A stretch of DNA of 64,000 bases. It comes from Acanthosepion pharaonis (Eukaryota > Mollusca > Cephalopoda > Sepiida > Sepiidae). Positions 32,763-44,290 of the stretch are shown here, piece after piece. The notes under the pieces were generated by a model. It searched no databases. It was given only the letters and a program-made list of their open reading frames with translations, and was not told where the DNA came from. The stretch lies in the NCBI GenBank assembly GCA_903632075.3, contig CAHIKZ030005440.1, positions 794,501-858,500 of the forward strand, written 5' to 3'. The first letter of the stretch is position 1. Every line of letters starts with the position of its first letter. The translations under genes were made by a program, and so were the position numbers.

Positions 32763-32900
32763 TATTTAAGGAGTAGGAGATGCATTCATACCTTTCCAAA
32801 TTGTATTCGAGCATAAGTGAATGCAATGAACCCGACTGGAATTCGAACTCTTTTTTCGATTACTTATCCAGAACAGATATAAATTGCACCACAACGTGCA
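32763..32900 (-). mobile_element. 5S-SINE body fragment
   Basis: The minus strand includes the B-box-like GAGTTCGAATTCCAGTCGGG and family tail AATTTGGAAAGGTATGAATG. 32901-33199 is unassigned. Confidence 0.45.
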
Positions 32901-33199
32901 TGCTTTTCTATAACACCATACAACATATCCAATTGCAACATCTTCTTTACACCCTAGGGTTATCTATAACGGCATATCCGCTCGATCATTTGAAAATTCT
33001 TTGAGCTTGGGAATATTCAATAAAGGCAAAGGTGAATACAAACGAGCCTTGCAAAATGATGTTTACAAAGACAGACTTGCCTGTATAACGGAATCCTGGG
33101 TATGACGATAAACTACAACCGGCAGCAAGGCCTCTGATCGGGTTCTTAACGTGTTATCAAACTTTTGCAGATTATCTAAAGCCGGAGCATGTTTTTGAG

Positions 33200-33612
33200 A
33201 TTGCAAGAATTTTGGGGAGATAATAAAGAATTCTTTATACAAGTCCCACTATTTAACCCATAGCGAGGAGGGAGTAGATTAATAACTTTCCCAAGTGCAT
33301 TTGTTTGTTAGTGAATATAACGTGGAACCATCTCTTAATTATTGCCTGGTTCTCCCTAACCCAGGGTGGTAGCACCTGTATGGGATAATACCCCGGCGAA
33401 CAAAAAATATAAAAATACATTTTTATAGCAAAAATACTAGCAATGCATTTTTACATAGTAAAATTACGAACGCTGCACATTTATAGTAGAATTGCCAACA
33501 ATAAATATTTGTACTAAAGTTACTAACAATAGAGTTTACAGTAAAATGATTAATAATACATTTTATCTGCAGTCAAAGTCATAAAATTGCGTTCAAAATA
33601 TTTAGATTTCGG
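33200..33612 (-). repeat. 5S-SINE tail plus 400-bp dispersed repeat, inverted
   Basis: 33240-33310 carries the SINE tail (ACCCATAGCGAGGAGGGAG). 33360-33612 has GGTGGTAGCACCTGTATGGG and loose TA-rich repeats equivalent to the inverse of 18600-18830, ending with ATTTAGATTTCGGGATTAAA as at 210-230. Confidence 0.5.
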
Positions 33613-33639
33613 GATTAAATAATCTGCTGAGTTAATTTC

Positions 33640-33775
33640 CAAGCATAGCTTAGATGTGGCACAAAGCCGAAATGGGGCATATAGTGAGAATCGAACTCAC
33701 TTTTCAGTTGTAACTGATCTAGCGAGACAAGCTTGCTAACCATTACACCACGCCTCGGTGCCCCCAGAGGTGTTG
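33640..33775 (-). mobile_element. tRNA-derived SINE head with tRNA-like fold
   Basis: On the minus strand GGGGCACCGAGGCG pairs with TATGCCCC as an acceptor-like stem. GTGTAATGGTTAGC is A-box-like. A clean T arm is formed by GTGAG-TTCGATT-CTCAC. The span (~91 nt) is too long for an ordinary tRNA, and CTTTGTGCCACATCTAAGC follows as in the SINE copies at 16215-16915. I treat it as a SINE, not a tRNA gene. Confidence 0.6.
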
Positions 33776-34019
33776 ATATGCCGCTAAACATCAACCAACC
33801 CACTTATATAACGAACGCTGACGAATGCCCTGAACGGTCGAGAAAAATAACAATAAAAATAGAAAAAGAATTTGCTCCCAATATGGCATAAAAATAATTA
33901 ACTCAGCACACTTTTCCCTTTAACCAGCAAATTACACTTTAATAAGGCCTATGACCCTATCAAAGGTACTGTATGTGTCGGTGGTGGTGGGTCGGCTACA
34001 TCACGTTTAAATAGCAGCT

Positions 34020-34130
34020 CTCGTACGATCATTGAAGTTAAATCTGGTCAGTACCTACATGGCTGTCCGCTCTGAAATGCCAGGTGCTCTAACGTTGGAT
34101 GTCCGGGTGGTTTAATAAACTTACGGTCAT
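34020..34130 (+). mobile_element. 5S-SINE head, plus orientation
   Basis: It reads GATCATTGAAGTTAAATCTG, TCAGTACCTACATGGCTGTC, then ATGCCAGGTGCT and GTTGGATGTCCGGGTGGTTT. This shows the junction between the 5S-derived head and the tRNA-like segment. 33776-34019 has nothing recognised. Confidence 0.6.
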
Positions 34131-34137
34131 ATCACCT

Positions 34138-34252
34138 GCGATCACCTGAAGAAGGTCGGGCGTAAAACGGCCGAAACATCGTGAATATAGACAATGAAAC
34201 TGAAGACAACAATTCGAAGGATGTGAATAGTGAAAATAGTAATAATACCACA
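34138..34252 (+). mobile_element. PLE tail unit
   Basis: CACCTGAAGAAGGTCGGGCG, then CGGCCGAAACATCGTGAATA, then GAAACTGAAGACAACAATTC. The same hammerhead-like core arrangement as 7236-8240. Confidence 0.7.
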
Positions 34253-34260
34253 TCCTATCC

Positions 34261-34264
34261 TATC

Positions 34265-34320
<56 letters not shown>

Positions 34321-34322
34321 GT

Positions 34323-34379
<57 letters not shown>

Positions 34380-34491
34380 TTCATATCTATCTATCTATCT
34401 ATGTATCTATCTATCTATCTAACTATGACTTTATATATATATGCCTTCATATCTATCTATCTATCTATGACTTTATATATATATGCCTTAA

Positions 34492-34546
<55 letters not shown>

Positions 34547-34550
34547 GTTC

Positions 34551-34607
<57 letters not shown>

Positions 34608-34611
34608 GTTC

Positions 34612-34656
<45 letters not shown>

Positions 34657-34683
34657 GTCTTTATATATATATATATGCCTTCA

Positions 34684-34714
<31 letters not shown>

Positions 34715-34771
34715 GACTTTATATATATATGCCTTCATATCTATCTATGACTTTATATATATATGCCTTCA

Positions 34772-34808
<37 letters not shown>
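34261..34808 (+). repeat. ATCT and TA compound array
   Basis: ATCT runs are broken by GACTTTATATATATATGCC (several copies) and GTTCATT spacers, again showing block duplication. The following 34809-35216 contains a GCGC-rich dinucleotide patch (34872-34912) and otherwise nothing recognised. Confidence 0.95.
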
Positions 34809-34809
<1 letters not shown>

Positions 34810-35210
34810 CTTGATTTTATATTATACTCTGTCTCTACAGAAATTCTAGTTGATTTGTGTGTGTATATGAGCGTGCGCGCGCGCGTGTGTGTTTTCACGC
34901 GTGTGTGCGCGCGGTATTCATTGAGATTCTGATGAAAAAGCGCCGTAGTTTTGTAAATCCAAAATCTTACGCGACATCTTATGTCCTATTTTATTCGATC
35001 TATCTCCTCCGGACACACCTCGATTCTAATTCAAAAACTGATCGCAACTCGAAGTAAATTTAATTCCTCGACATTGAGAGATGACGAAAAAGAAGGATTC
35101 CCGCCTTTTTATGTTTTCCATCGTCATCAATCTCCACAAAATATTGCCCGTCTCTTCGCAGCCAGAGAAAAAAATAATCAGAAAACAGCATCACCCCCCC
35201 AACAAAAAAG

Positions 35211-35216
<6 letters not shown>

Positions 35217-35245
<29 letters not shown>

Positions 35246-35262
35246 TAATAATAATAAATTCA
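35217..35262. repeat. (TAA)n microsatellite
   Basis: TAA units, without an adjacent Dong-like insert. 35263-35444 contains a twice-occurring phrase (ACACTCCTCTC) but no recognised feature. Confidence 0.9.
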
Positions 35263-35444
35263 TTTATTTTTCTTCAATAGAATTTGAGAGTTTCGACTAT
35301 TGTCTGGTTCACACTCCTCTCCGACTAAACGGTCAAATTTTAGTTACAATTTATTTATTATTTCCTCAGTAGGAGTAAATAGGTGTACCTATCGTCTAGT
35401 TTACACTCCTCTCTGGCCTTTTTAACAGGGGTAGAGGTTTGACC

Positions 35445-35650
35445 CTTGTTTCCGGTTTAGGATTGGGTTTCCGGTTCCTTCTAAATTCTACTTCAACTTC
35501 ATACTTCTAACGTCTCCACCTAAAATCCGCAATTTATACAATTATTTTATTTCCGGTTCCTTTTAAATTTTTTCCTTTACATTGACTTCCTGTAGCTGTC
35601 TTAGTTGTCTGGTCGCATTGCTTGGGGTGAAATGATTAAAAAAAAATAGA
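35445..35650 (+). mobile_element. CR1-like LINE 3' end
   Basis: TTTAGGATTGGGTTTCCGGT is followed by GCATTGCTTGGGGTGAAATG and an A-rich end, the same terminus as 31655-32000. A GAAA tract follows shortly after, at 35690. Confidence 0.55.
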
Positions 35651-35689
35651 AAAAAGAAATAGTGTAAACTTAGTTGAAGGAAAAAAGGG

Positions 35690-35876
35690 TGAATAAAGAA
35701 AGAAAGAAAGAAAGAAAGAAAGACAGAAAGAAAGAAACGATGACAAGAGGAAGAAACAGATGCTGGAAAGAAAGTAGCAAGTTGAACAAAAAAGAAAGAA
35801 AGAAAGAAAGAAAGAAAGAAGGAAAGAACTGAATACAAAAAGAAAAAATGAAAGCGAGAAACGTGAAAAGGATACA

Positions 35877-35912
<36 letters not shown>

Positions 35913-36030
35913 AAAGTAAGGGACGATGACATAAGGAAGAAACAGATGGAAAGAATGTAGAATGTTGAACCCGATAGAAAGAAAGAAAGAAAGAAAGAAA
36001 GAAGGAAAGAAAGAAACAAAGAAAGAAAAA
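35690..36030 (+). repeat. GAAA tract with interrupting blocks
   Basis: GAAA runs are separated by related spacers (AGGAAGAAACAGATG at 35745 and 35937). Phe/Ser-rich frames on the minus strand are artefacts. Confidence 0.93.
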
Positions 36031-36074
36031 CAAAGGAAGAATATCTATCAAATATACATCTGAAGTGAGATATG

Positions 36075-36362
36075 ATTATATAAATATTCGGACTGTTATC
36101 CTCATCTTCATTGCCATATTCACAACGTTTCGGTTGTTGAACGCTCCGTCTTTCTTCAGGTGATTGAAATTTCGAACCGAACCCAGGGTAGATTGTTCTA
36201 GTTCCACGTGCCGTGCCTCTTCCGGATGTCTCGGTTATTTCCCTTTAACTCAACTCTCCAAGTTTTTTTGGTTCACCACTGCTGTAGTCTGGTATTGAGC
36301 TCACAACTATTTGGATCTAGTCATTGGATCTAACCAACGTCTTTATCCACTGGACCATGTAT
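36075..36362 (-). mobile_element. tRNA-head SINE with PLE-like tail
   Basis: On the minus strand: head GTGGATAAAGACGTTGGTTA, B-box-like GTGAGCTCAATACC, body GGCACGTGGAACTAGAAC, and tail GAAGAAAGACGGAGCGTTCA then ACCGAAACGTTGTGAATATG. Head to head with the next SINE. Confidence 0.7.
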
Positions 36363-36377
36363 CCTCAGTGACGCACT

Positions 36378-36590
36378 GACTAGCCGAGTGGATAAAGACG
36401 CCGGAAGAGGCACAGCACGTGGAACTAGAACAATCTACCTCGGTGGAGGAAATACAGGTTTCGGTTCGAAATTCTAATCACCTGAAGAAGGCCCGAGTGT
36501 ACAACGGTCGAAACGTTCAGAATATGGTAATGAAGATGAAGATAGCAGTCCGAATAATGTAAACAATGAATAATATCTGGTTGAAAAGAA
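36378..36590 (+). mobile_element. tRNA-head SINE, internally deleted, with PLE-like tail
   Basis: Good A box (TAGCCGAGTGGATAAAGACG). The middle including the B box is deleted, joining to GGCACAGCACGTGGAACTAG. The tail keeps CACCTGAAGAAGGCCCGAGT and GGTCGAAACGTTCAGAATAT. 36591-36839 is unassigned. Confidence 0.7.
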
Positions 36591-36839
36591 AGAAAGAACT
36601 AAAGAAAATAAAAATAGAAGGAATGGAAGAATAACTGGAAAATATAAGAAAAAAATCTGGTAGAAACGAGAAAAAAAACCCAGATAAAAATGGCTAAATT
36701 GTAAATGATTCAAAACAGGGCCTGGAAGAAAGACATAATGGAAGAAAGAAGGAATTACCCTATTTGACGGCATATAAGACGCACAGGTGTATAAGACGCA
36801 TCGAAAAAATTATTTACGGATAAAAGTGTTACTAATTAA

Positions 36840-37065
36840 CATACACCTAGGGAGAGGTGGATTCATGCCTTTCCCTAAGGTATTTGCGCGTAACGAACTC
36901 AACGGCAATTGGAACTCGGCACTCCTATTAAGAATTCCAAGATTATTATTACACCAACCTCACATTTTAGCTTACAGCACCTGGTTTCACAAGCGATTAA
37001 CCATTTAGGTACTGACTAGTCTTGACGTTGCTTAACTTCAGTGATCACAGGTATGGGCTGTAGGG
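36840..37065 (-). mobile_element. 5S-derived SINE, nearly complete
   Basis: The minus strand begins in the 5S core (GATCACTGAAGTTAAGCAAC, AGACTAGTCAGTACCTAA) and crosses GTGCTGTAAGCTAAAATGTG, a tRNA-like GGTTGGTGTAATAATAATC and the tail ACCTTAGGGAAAGGCATGAA. 37066-37289 is unassigned. Confidence 0.6.
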
Positions 37066-37289
37066 AATTCAGGCATAGTGAATCATGTGTAAAAGTTAAG
37101 GTACACTATCCATATAGAATGAAGTCAATATAATAGAAAGCAATAATGGAAAATAAAAGAATCAGCAGATATGATATTTCCTAAGTAGATCAAGTGTATA
37201 GTTGAGCGCTAAATGGGTATTATAGATGATGAAAGGATAGATATTAGATTTCAGTCTTAAATATTCTATCAGCTATGGAATCAATGGAA

Positions 37290-37860
37290 GAAGCTTCTCA
37301 ATAATAAAGTCCTTACTAGTGTGTAGGTCCCTGAAGGTATTTGTTAACAGCCATGCCTCCACAGCCCTAGCAATCAATGTAGGTGTCCTCCAGGCGTTGG
37401 GCCAACCTTGTTTTTACTTTACACAATTGATCTACCTAAGAGTATACACCGACCATTTATCTATGCTGAGGATATGACAGTATATGGGTGCGTCTCCAAA
37501 ACTCGAGATAACTAGAGATTTATTGCTGATGTTTACTTTGATTGTGCTCTAACAGGGATGGGCTCCAAAAGCCAAACCAGTTACATTGAACATCATCGAT
37601 TAGTCCCTGAGCTATCACTAGTCATCATCAATAGATGTTCCGTCAAGGCTTGAACTGAATCCAGAAAGCTGTTAAACAGGTTCTTGTACCACTAATAAAT
37701 ACCTGACTCCTTGTGCTATCCTGTATATGGGCCAGATCAAGCCTAAAATGGAGTACTACTGCCTAGTCTTAATAAACACCAAAAGCATCTCTTCATCCTT
37801 GTGAATGATAAATTATTTTCCATCCAAGAACTCTTCTCTCACAGACAAAAGAGGCAATGA
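37290..37860 (+). pseudogene. LINE reverse transcriptase remnant (jockey/CR1-like)
   Basis: Broken frames give NVGVLQALGQPCFYFTQLID (from GVPQGSVLSP-type motif), then a degenerate YADD equivalent (MLRI), QGWAPKAKPVTLNI and YMGQIKPKMEYYCLV. The order and spacing fit a non-LTR RT palm to thumb. Many stops. 37861-38144 has nothing recognised. Confidence 0.55.
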
Positions 37861-38144
37861 ATAAGATTAAAAAGGAAGAAGACGGAGAAGATTTTAAATG
37901 AAAGAATTAATGACAAAAGGTAAGCATAAGCGAAACGAGAAATAAGAGAAAAAGTGGTTATCAGAGGAAGCTTGGAAGAATGTCTTTTCGTTTGTTCGCA
38001 GCCAAAGTTCACGATTTAAAAACGAAATTCAAATTGCCGAGTGTTTCTAACGACGAAGAAGAAAAATTAAAAAAAATATAATCAAAACGAATAATCCCGG
38101 ATTAAACTTGTTTTGCAATTTCTTCGAATTGCAACCGAGGTTTG

Positions 38145-38250
38145 ATGATAAAAAAAAACAAACAAACAAACAAAACAAAACAAAGAAACAACAACGACAA
38201 AAAAAAAACAAAAAAACAAACAAAAAACAAACAAACAAAACAAACAAAAA
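38145..38250. repeat. A-rich (CAAA)n tract
   Basis: Imperfect CAAA/ACAA repeats. The Phe/Cys frame on the other strand is an artefact. 38251-38459 is unique with no recognised feature. Confidence 0.85.
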
Positions 38251-38459
38251 CTGAAGTACTGTTTGATTCTGATTTGATTTTGTAAGTAGTTTTATCTACC
38301 TCGTCTCCATGGAAACGTCATCCTAGGTTTCACATTTCATTTCTACCTCTGCAATCATCCATTATAAAATGTGTTTCAGAGCTAATTTCCTCTCGTTCAC
38401 TGTTGCTAGGGCAACGGTGGACAATGTAGATTCTTGGCGTACGATTTAGGAGAGTGTAT

Positions 38460-38679
38460 GACACACACACACACACACAAACACATACACACTCTCTCTC
38501 TCACTCTCTCACACTTTGCCGCAAACTTTATTAAGTGTAAGAAATATGACACTCCCCAGTCTATCAACTTTCCTTATCTCTGTTCGTATCTATTTATATA
38601 TATATATCACGGTTTATCTTTACCAAACTTTGTTTTTTTCTTCCTCCTTTCTATCAATTTTCTCGTCTTTCATCCTCAC

Positions 38680-38723
<44 letters not shown>

Positions 38724-38725
38724 AT
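38460..38725. repeat. CA/CT and ATCT microsatellites
   Basis: CA units at 38460-38490, CT units to about 38512, a unique AT-rich stretch, then ATCT at 38678-38722. 38726-38944 is unassigned. Confidence 0.85.
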
Positions 38726-38944
38726 ATGTATGTATATAAATAAAAAGAAAGAACAGTAAGATATATAATCTGGTGTTCTTATAGAAATTTTTATTTTTTA
38801 CAAAATAGTGCTCGATGTAAATGAGGATGAAATTGAACTAATGTCTTTAATTTAATTGCAAAATAAAATTCGGGGCTTTTAGCTTCCATTTTTGAAACAT
38901 GGTTAGAACTGTGTAGCGAGAAAAAACCATATTTTTAATCAATT

Positions 38945-39147
<203 letters not shown>

Positions 39148-39164
39148 ATGCCTAGCTAAATAAA

Positions 39165-39345
39165 TTACGATTGAGTAGTGAGTTGCTCCGCACTTTCGGC
39201 CTGGTACCTCATGTAACCTACGCTTAGTGTAATGGTTAACAAGCTTGTCTCTCCAGATCATATTACGACTGAGTAATGAGTTTGATCCTCACTGAGTGCT
39301 CTGTAATTTCGGCCTAGTGCCACATCAAACCTACGCTTTCAAAAT
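39165..39345 (+). mobile_element. tRNA-derived SINE, two partial units
   Basis: AGTGTAATGGTTAACAAGCT, then CTCTCCAGA, a B-box-like GAGTTTGATCCTC, and GCCTAGTGCCACATCAAACC. It belongs to the 16215-16915 and 33640-33775 family, in the opposite orientation. Confidence 0.55.
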
Positions 39346-39386
<41 letters not shown>

Positions 39387-39733
39387 CTGAACGTTATTTT
39401 TAGTAGATGACTATATTTGAGTAGATGGTCTTTTTTATTTATTAAACATTATATTTATTTGTTTCATTTACCGGCCTGGATATTCGGAAAATATTTTTAA
39501 ATGAATATGGACTCACCTGCAGGATACAAAGCTCCGTCATCCTAGGAGAAACCGTCATTACATCTGACGTGTTACAGAGAATTTGATGGCCAAACAAAGA
39601 CCGAATATTGCTTTTGAACACACACCTTTCCCGATTCTCGAAGTATATATATCTACACAGTTTTGTGTACGAACATAAACAAACCAACTTTTAGGAATTA
39701 ATTTTTCATTTCATAATCCGATATATTTCAGTG

Positions 39734-39785
<52 letters not shown>

Positions 39786-39974
39786 CTATAACTAAACATC
39801 TTTACACAGACATATAGATTATTTCCACATAAGTTATATCTTCTTAGTTCATATCCGAAAGGTAAACAAACAATTTTCTAAAGAAATATATCATTTATTT
39901 TTAATCGGATAAAATTCTTATTTCAAACGTTATTATAGTGGACACTTCGTATTTGCAATAGCCTCCCTATTTAT
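39346..39974. other. AT-rich interval, two TA tracts, no gene
   Basis: TA tracts at 39346-39382 and 39738-39778. The rest is AT-rich unique sequence with no supported feature. Confidence 0.7.
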
Positions 39975-40078
39975 TAATCACGTCAAACGGTCAGCGCAGA
40001 AGACGTATTGGGAAGGCCAAAAATATATTCCAAAAGATAAGCGGAGTATTAAGAGACAAAAATTAGTTCGAAACAGAA
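39975..40078 (+). pseudogene. LINE RT fragment upstream of the RT-derived satellite
   Basis: GCGCAGAAGACGTATTGGGA and CCAAAAGATAAGCGGAGTAT match the RT region at 21305-21360 (KDAFQKLSGV block) of the plus-strand LINE. It runs without a gap into the first 105-bp unit, showing where the satellite arose. Confidence 0.7.
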
Positions 40079-43000
40079 AAGAGTACTGAACTGTTATGTA
40101 ATATTAGTCCTCCTATATGGCAGTGAATGCTGGACAATCTCCTCACAGATGAAGAAGAGACTTGAAGCAAGAGAAACAAAGAAAAGAGTACTGAACTGTT
40201 ATATAATATCAGTCCTCCTATATGGCAGTGAATGCTGGTCAATCTCCTCACAGATGAAGAAGAGACTTGAAGCAAGAGAAACAAAGAAAAGAGTACTGAA
40301 CTGTTATGTAATATCAGTCCTCCTATATGGCAGTGAATGCTGGACAATCTCCTCACAGATGAAGAAGAGACTTGAAGCAAGAGAAACAAAGAAAAGAGTA
40401 CTGAACTGTTATGTAATATCAGTCCTCCTATATGGCAGTGAATGCTGGACTATCTGCTCACAGAAGAAGAAGAGACTTAAAGCAAGAGAAACAAAGAAAA
40501 GAGTACTGAATTGTTATGTAATATCAGTCCTCCTATATGGCAGTGAATGCTGGACAATCTCCTCACAGATGAAGAAGAGACTTGAAGCAAGAGAAACAAA
40601 GAAAAGAGTACTGAACTGTTATGTAATATCAGTCCTCCTATATGGCAGTGAATGCTGGACAATCTCCTCACAGATGAAGAAGAGACTTGAAGCAAGAGAA
40701 ACAAAGAAAAGAGTACTGAACTGTTATGTAATATCAGTCCTCCTATATGGCAGTGAATGCTGGACAATCTCTTCATAGATGAAGAAGAGACTTGCAGCAA
40801 GAGAAACAAAGAAAAGAGTACTGAACTGTTATGTAATATCAGTCCTCCTATATGGCAGTGAATGCTGGACAATCTCCTCACAGATGAAGAAGAGACTTGA
40901 AGCAAGAGAAACAAAGAAAAGAGTACTGAACTGTTATGTAATATCAGTCCTCCTATATGGCAGTGAATGCTGGACAATCTCCTCACAGATGAAGAAGAGA
41001 CTTGAAGCAAGAGAAACAAAGAAAAGAGTACTAAACTGTTATGTAATATCAGTCCTCCTATATGGCAGTGAATGCTGGACAATCTCCTCACAGATGAAGA
41101 AGAGACTTGAAGCAAGAGAAACAAAGAAAAGAGTACTGAACTGTTATGTAATATCAGTCCTCCTATATGGCAGTGAATGCTGGACAATCTCCTCACAGAT
41201 GAAGAAGAGACTTGAAGCAAAGAGAAACAAAGAAAAGAGTACTGAACTGTTATGTAATATCAGTCCTCCTATATGGCAGTGAATGCTGGACAATCTCTTC
41301 ATAGATGAAGAAGAGACTTGCAGCAAGAGAAACAAAGAAAAGAGTACTGAACTGTTATGTAATATCAGTCCTCCTATATGGCAGTGAATGCTGGACAATC
41401 TCCTCACAGATGAAGATAAGACTTGAAGCAAGAGAAACAAAGAAAAGAGTACTAAACTGTTATGTAATATCAGTCCTCCTATATAGCAGGTAATACTGGA
41501 CAATCTCCTCACAAATGAAGAAGAGACTTGAAGCAAGAGAAACAAAGAAAAGAGTACTGAACTGTTATGTAATATCAGTCCTCCTATATGGCAGTGAATG
41601 CTGGACAATCTCCTCACAGATGAAGAAGAGACTTGAAGCAAGAGAAACAAAGAAAAGAGTACTGAACTGTTATGTAATATCAGTCCTCCTATATGGCAGT
41701 GAATGCTGGACAATCTCCTCAAAGATGAAGAAGAGACTTGAAGCAAGAGAAACAAAGAAAAGAGTACTGAACTGTTATGTAATATCAGTCCTCCTATATG
41801 GCAGTGAATGCTGGACAATCTCCTCACAGATGAAGAAGAGACTTGAAGCAAGAGAAACAAAGAAAAGAGTACTGAACTGTTATGTAATATCAGTCCTCCT
41901 ATATGGCAGTGAATGCTGGACAATCTCCTCACAGATAAAGAAGAGACTTGAAGCAAGAGAAACAAAGAAAAGTGTACTGAACTGTTATGTAATATCAGTC
42001 CTCCTATATGGCAGTGAATGCTGGACAATCTCTTCATAGATGAAGAAGAGACTTGCAGCAAGAGAAACAAAAAAAAAAAGAGTACTGAACTGTTATGTAA
42101 TATCAGTCCTCCTATATGGCAGTGAATGCTGGACAATCTCCTCACAGATGAAGAAGAGACTTGAAGCAAGAGAAACAAAAGAAAGAGTACTGAACTGTTA
42201 TGTAATATCAGTCCTCCTATATGGCAGTGAATGCTGGACAATCTCTTCATAGATGAAGAAGAGACTTGAAGCAAGAGAAACAAAAAAAGAGTACTGAACT
42301 GTTATGTAATATCAGTCCTCCTATATGGCAGTGAATGCTGGACAATCTCCTCACAGATGAAGAAGAGACTTGAAGCAAGAGAAACAAAGAAAAGAGTACT
42401 GAACTGTTATGTAATATCAGTCCTCCTATATGGCAGTGAATGCTGGACAATCTCCTCATAGATGAAGAAGAGACTTGAAGCAAGAGAAACAAAGAAAAGA
42501 GTACTGAACTGTTATTTAATATCAGTCCTCCTATATGGCAGTGAATGCTGGACAATCTCCTCAAAGATGAAGAAGAGACTTGAAGCAAGAGAAACAAAGA
42601 AAAGAGTACTGAACTGTTATGTAATATCAGTCCTCCTATATGGCAGTGAATGCTGGACAATCTCCTCATAGATGAAGAAGAGACTTGAAGCAAGAGAAAC
42701 AAAAGAAAAGAGTACTGAACTGTTATTTAATATCAGTCCTCCTATATGGCAGTGAATGCTGGACAATCTCCTCAAAGATGAAGAAGAGACTTGAAGCAAG
42801 AGAAACAAAAGAAAAGAGTACTGAACTGTTATGTAATATCAGTCCTCCTATATGGCAGTGAATGCTGGACAATCTCCTCACAGATGAAGAAGAGACTTTA
42901 AGCAAGAGAAACAAAGAAAAGAGTACTGAACTGTTATGTAATATCAGTCCTCCTATATGGCAGTGAATGCTGGACAATCTCCTCACAGATAAAGAAGAAA

Positions 43001-43660
43001 CTTGAAGCAAGAGAAACAAAGAAAAGTGTACTGAACTGTTATGTAAATATCAGTCCTCCTATATGGCAGTGAATGCTGGACAATCTCCTCAAAGATGAAG
43101 AAGAGACTTGAAGCAAGAGAACAAAAAAAAAAGAGTACTGAACTGTTATGTAATATCAGTCCTCCTATATGGCAGTGAATGCTGGACAATCTCCTCACAG
43201 ATGAAGAAGAGACTTGAAGCAAGAGAAACAAAGAAAAGAGTACTAAACTGTTATGTAATATCAGTCCTCCTATATGGCAGTGAATGCTGGACAATCTCCT
43301 CACAGATGAAGAAGAGACTTGAAGCAAGAGAAACAAAGAAAAGAGTACTGAACTGTTATGTAATATCAGTCCTCCTATATGGCAGTGAATGCTGGACAAT
43401 CTCCTCACAGACGAAGAAGAGACTTGAAGCAAGTGAAACAAAGAAAAGAGTACTAAACTTTTATGTAATATCAGTCCTCCTATATGGCAGTGAATGCTGG
43501 ACAATCTCCTCACAGATGAAGAAGAGACTTGAAGCAAGAGAAACAAAGAAAAGTGTACTAAACTGTTATGTAATATCAGTCCTCCTATATTGCAGTGAAT
43601 GCTGGACAATCTCCTCACAGATGAAGAAGAGAATTGAAGCAAGAGAAACAAATAAAATAT
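40076..43660 (+). repeat. 105-bp satellite made from LINE reverse transcriptase
   Basis: About 34 head-to-tail units of 105 bp encode a 35-residue repeat, MKKRLEARETKKRVL then NCYVISVLLYGSECWTISSQ, on the plus strand. YGSECWTI and MKKRLEA are the post-palm region of the LINE at 20755-21660 and 45300-45560. Because 105 is a multiple of three and the unit has no stop, frames stay open over many units on both strands. One-base indels (about 41221, 42068, 43045, 43128) and TAG stops from CTCATAG variants cut them into pieces. It does not look like a functional repeat protein. Confidence 0.92.
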
Positions 43661-43664
43661 AAAA

Positions 43665-43720
43665 AAATTATACTTAATAACCGACACTGATTGCACAACT
43701 CATGTCTGCAATCATCAGGT
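43665..43720 (-). other. PLE-terminus-like motif
   Basis: The minus strand reads CACCTGATGATTGCAGACAT, then GAGTTGTGCAATCAGTGTCG. CTGATGA plus a stem is kept, but the GAAA half of the hammerhead-like core is not. Confidence 0.35.
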
Positions 43721-43764
43721 GCCAATTTCTGTTTAATATTTCGGATTATCGCGATATATATTTT

Positions 43765-43985
43765 ATTGTGTCATATACTGTACCTATGAACACTGATGGG
43801 TCTGTCCCAATCCTCATCAATATGATGGACGCTATTGTAAGTGGGGGTAATATGCTGTATAAGTAGTCCACCACTAGCAGTGGTTTACCTGCTTCACGTC
43901 GCTGGCGAGTATTGTATTTTGTTGATGTTATAAAGATTACCATTTCATATCCAACCTCCGTTTTGGTTATTCCTCATTCAGTAAC
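43765..43985 (+). mobile_element. LTR-element internal fragment, copy 1
   Basis: It shares CACTGATGGGTCTGTCCCAA, CACTAGCAGTGGTTTACCTG and CGAGTATTGTATTTTGTTGA with 51300-51720. That copy runs into a polypurine tract and an LTR, so this is probably the 3' internal part of the same retroelement, without the LTR. Confidence 0.5.
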
Positions 43986-44040
43986 ATAACATTTTCAAGG
44001 TTACAACATATTGTTAGTAGTAACCTTTTTTTCTTACACT

Positions 44041-44090
44041 ATATATATATATATATATATAGTGGATAATTATAGGTAAATGTACGTATT

Positions 44091-44153
<63 letters not shown>

Positions 44154-44196
44154 TTGTATACGAACGCTTTCTCGTACATTTACCTATAATTATCCA

Positions 44197-44287
<91 letters not shown>
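44041..44287. repeat. TA/TG tracts with a perfect 26-bp inverted repeat
   Basis: Arms 44061-44086 and 44173-44198 (AGTGGATAATTATAGGTAAA in the left arm) are perfectly complementary across a TA-rich centre. A second TA run and a TG run follow. Confidence 0.9.

Positions 44288-44290
<3 letters not shown>

Noticed and set aside
33640..33775. Functional tRNA gene
   Set aside because: The T arm is good, but the span is too long, the anticodon arm is unclear and the flank matches a SINE family present in several copies.
34181..34814. Tyr-Leu-Ser-Ile repeat proteins
   Set aside because: They are translations of ATCT/TA repeats, also at 2518-2790 and 45486-46150.
41144..42283. A 379-codon repeat protein on the minus strand
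   Set aside because: It is the complement of the RT-derived 105-bp array. The plus strand carries the genuine RT reading frame, and openness on the other strand follows from the stop-free unit.
40076..43660. CRISPR-like array
   Set aside because: Units are contiguous with no variable spacers and code for a reverse-transcriptase fragment. The same reasoning excludes 5360-6712 and 11690-15490.
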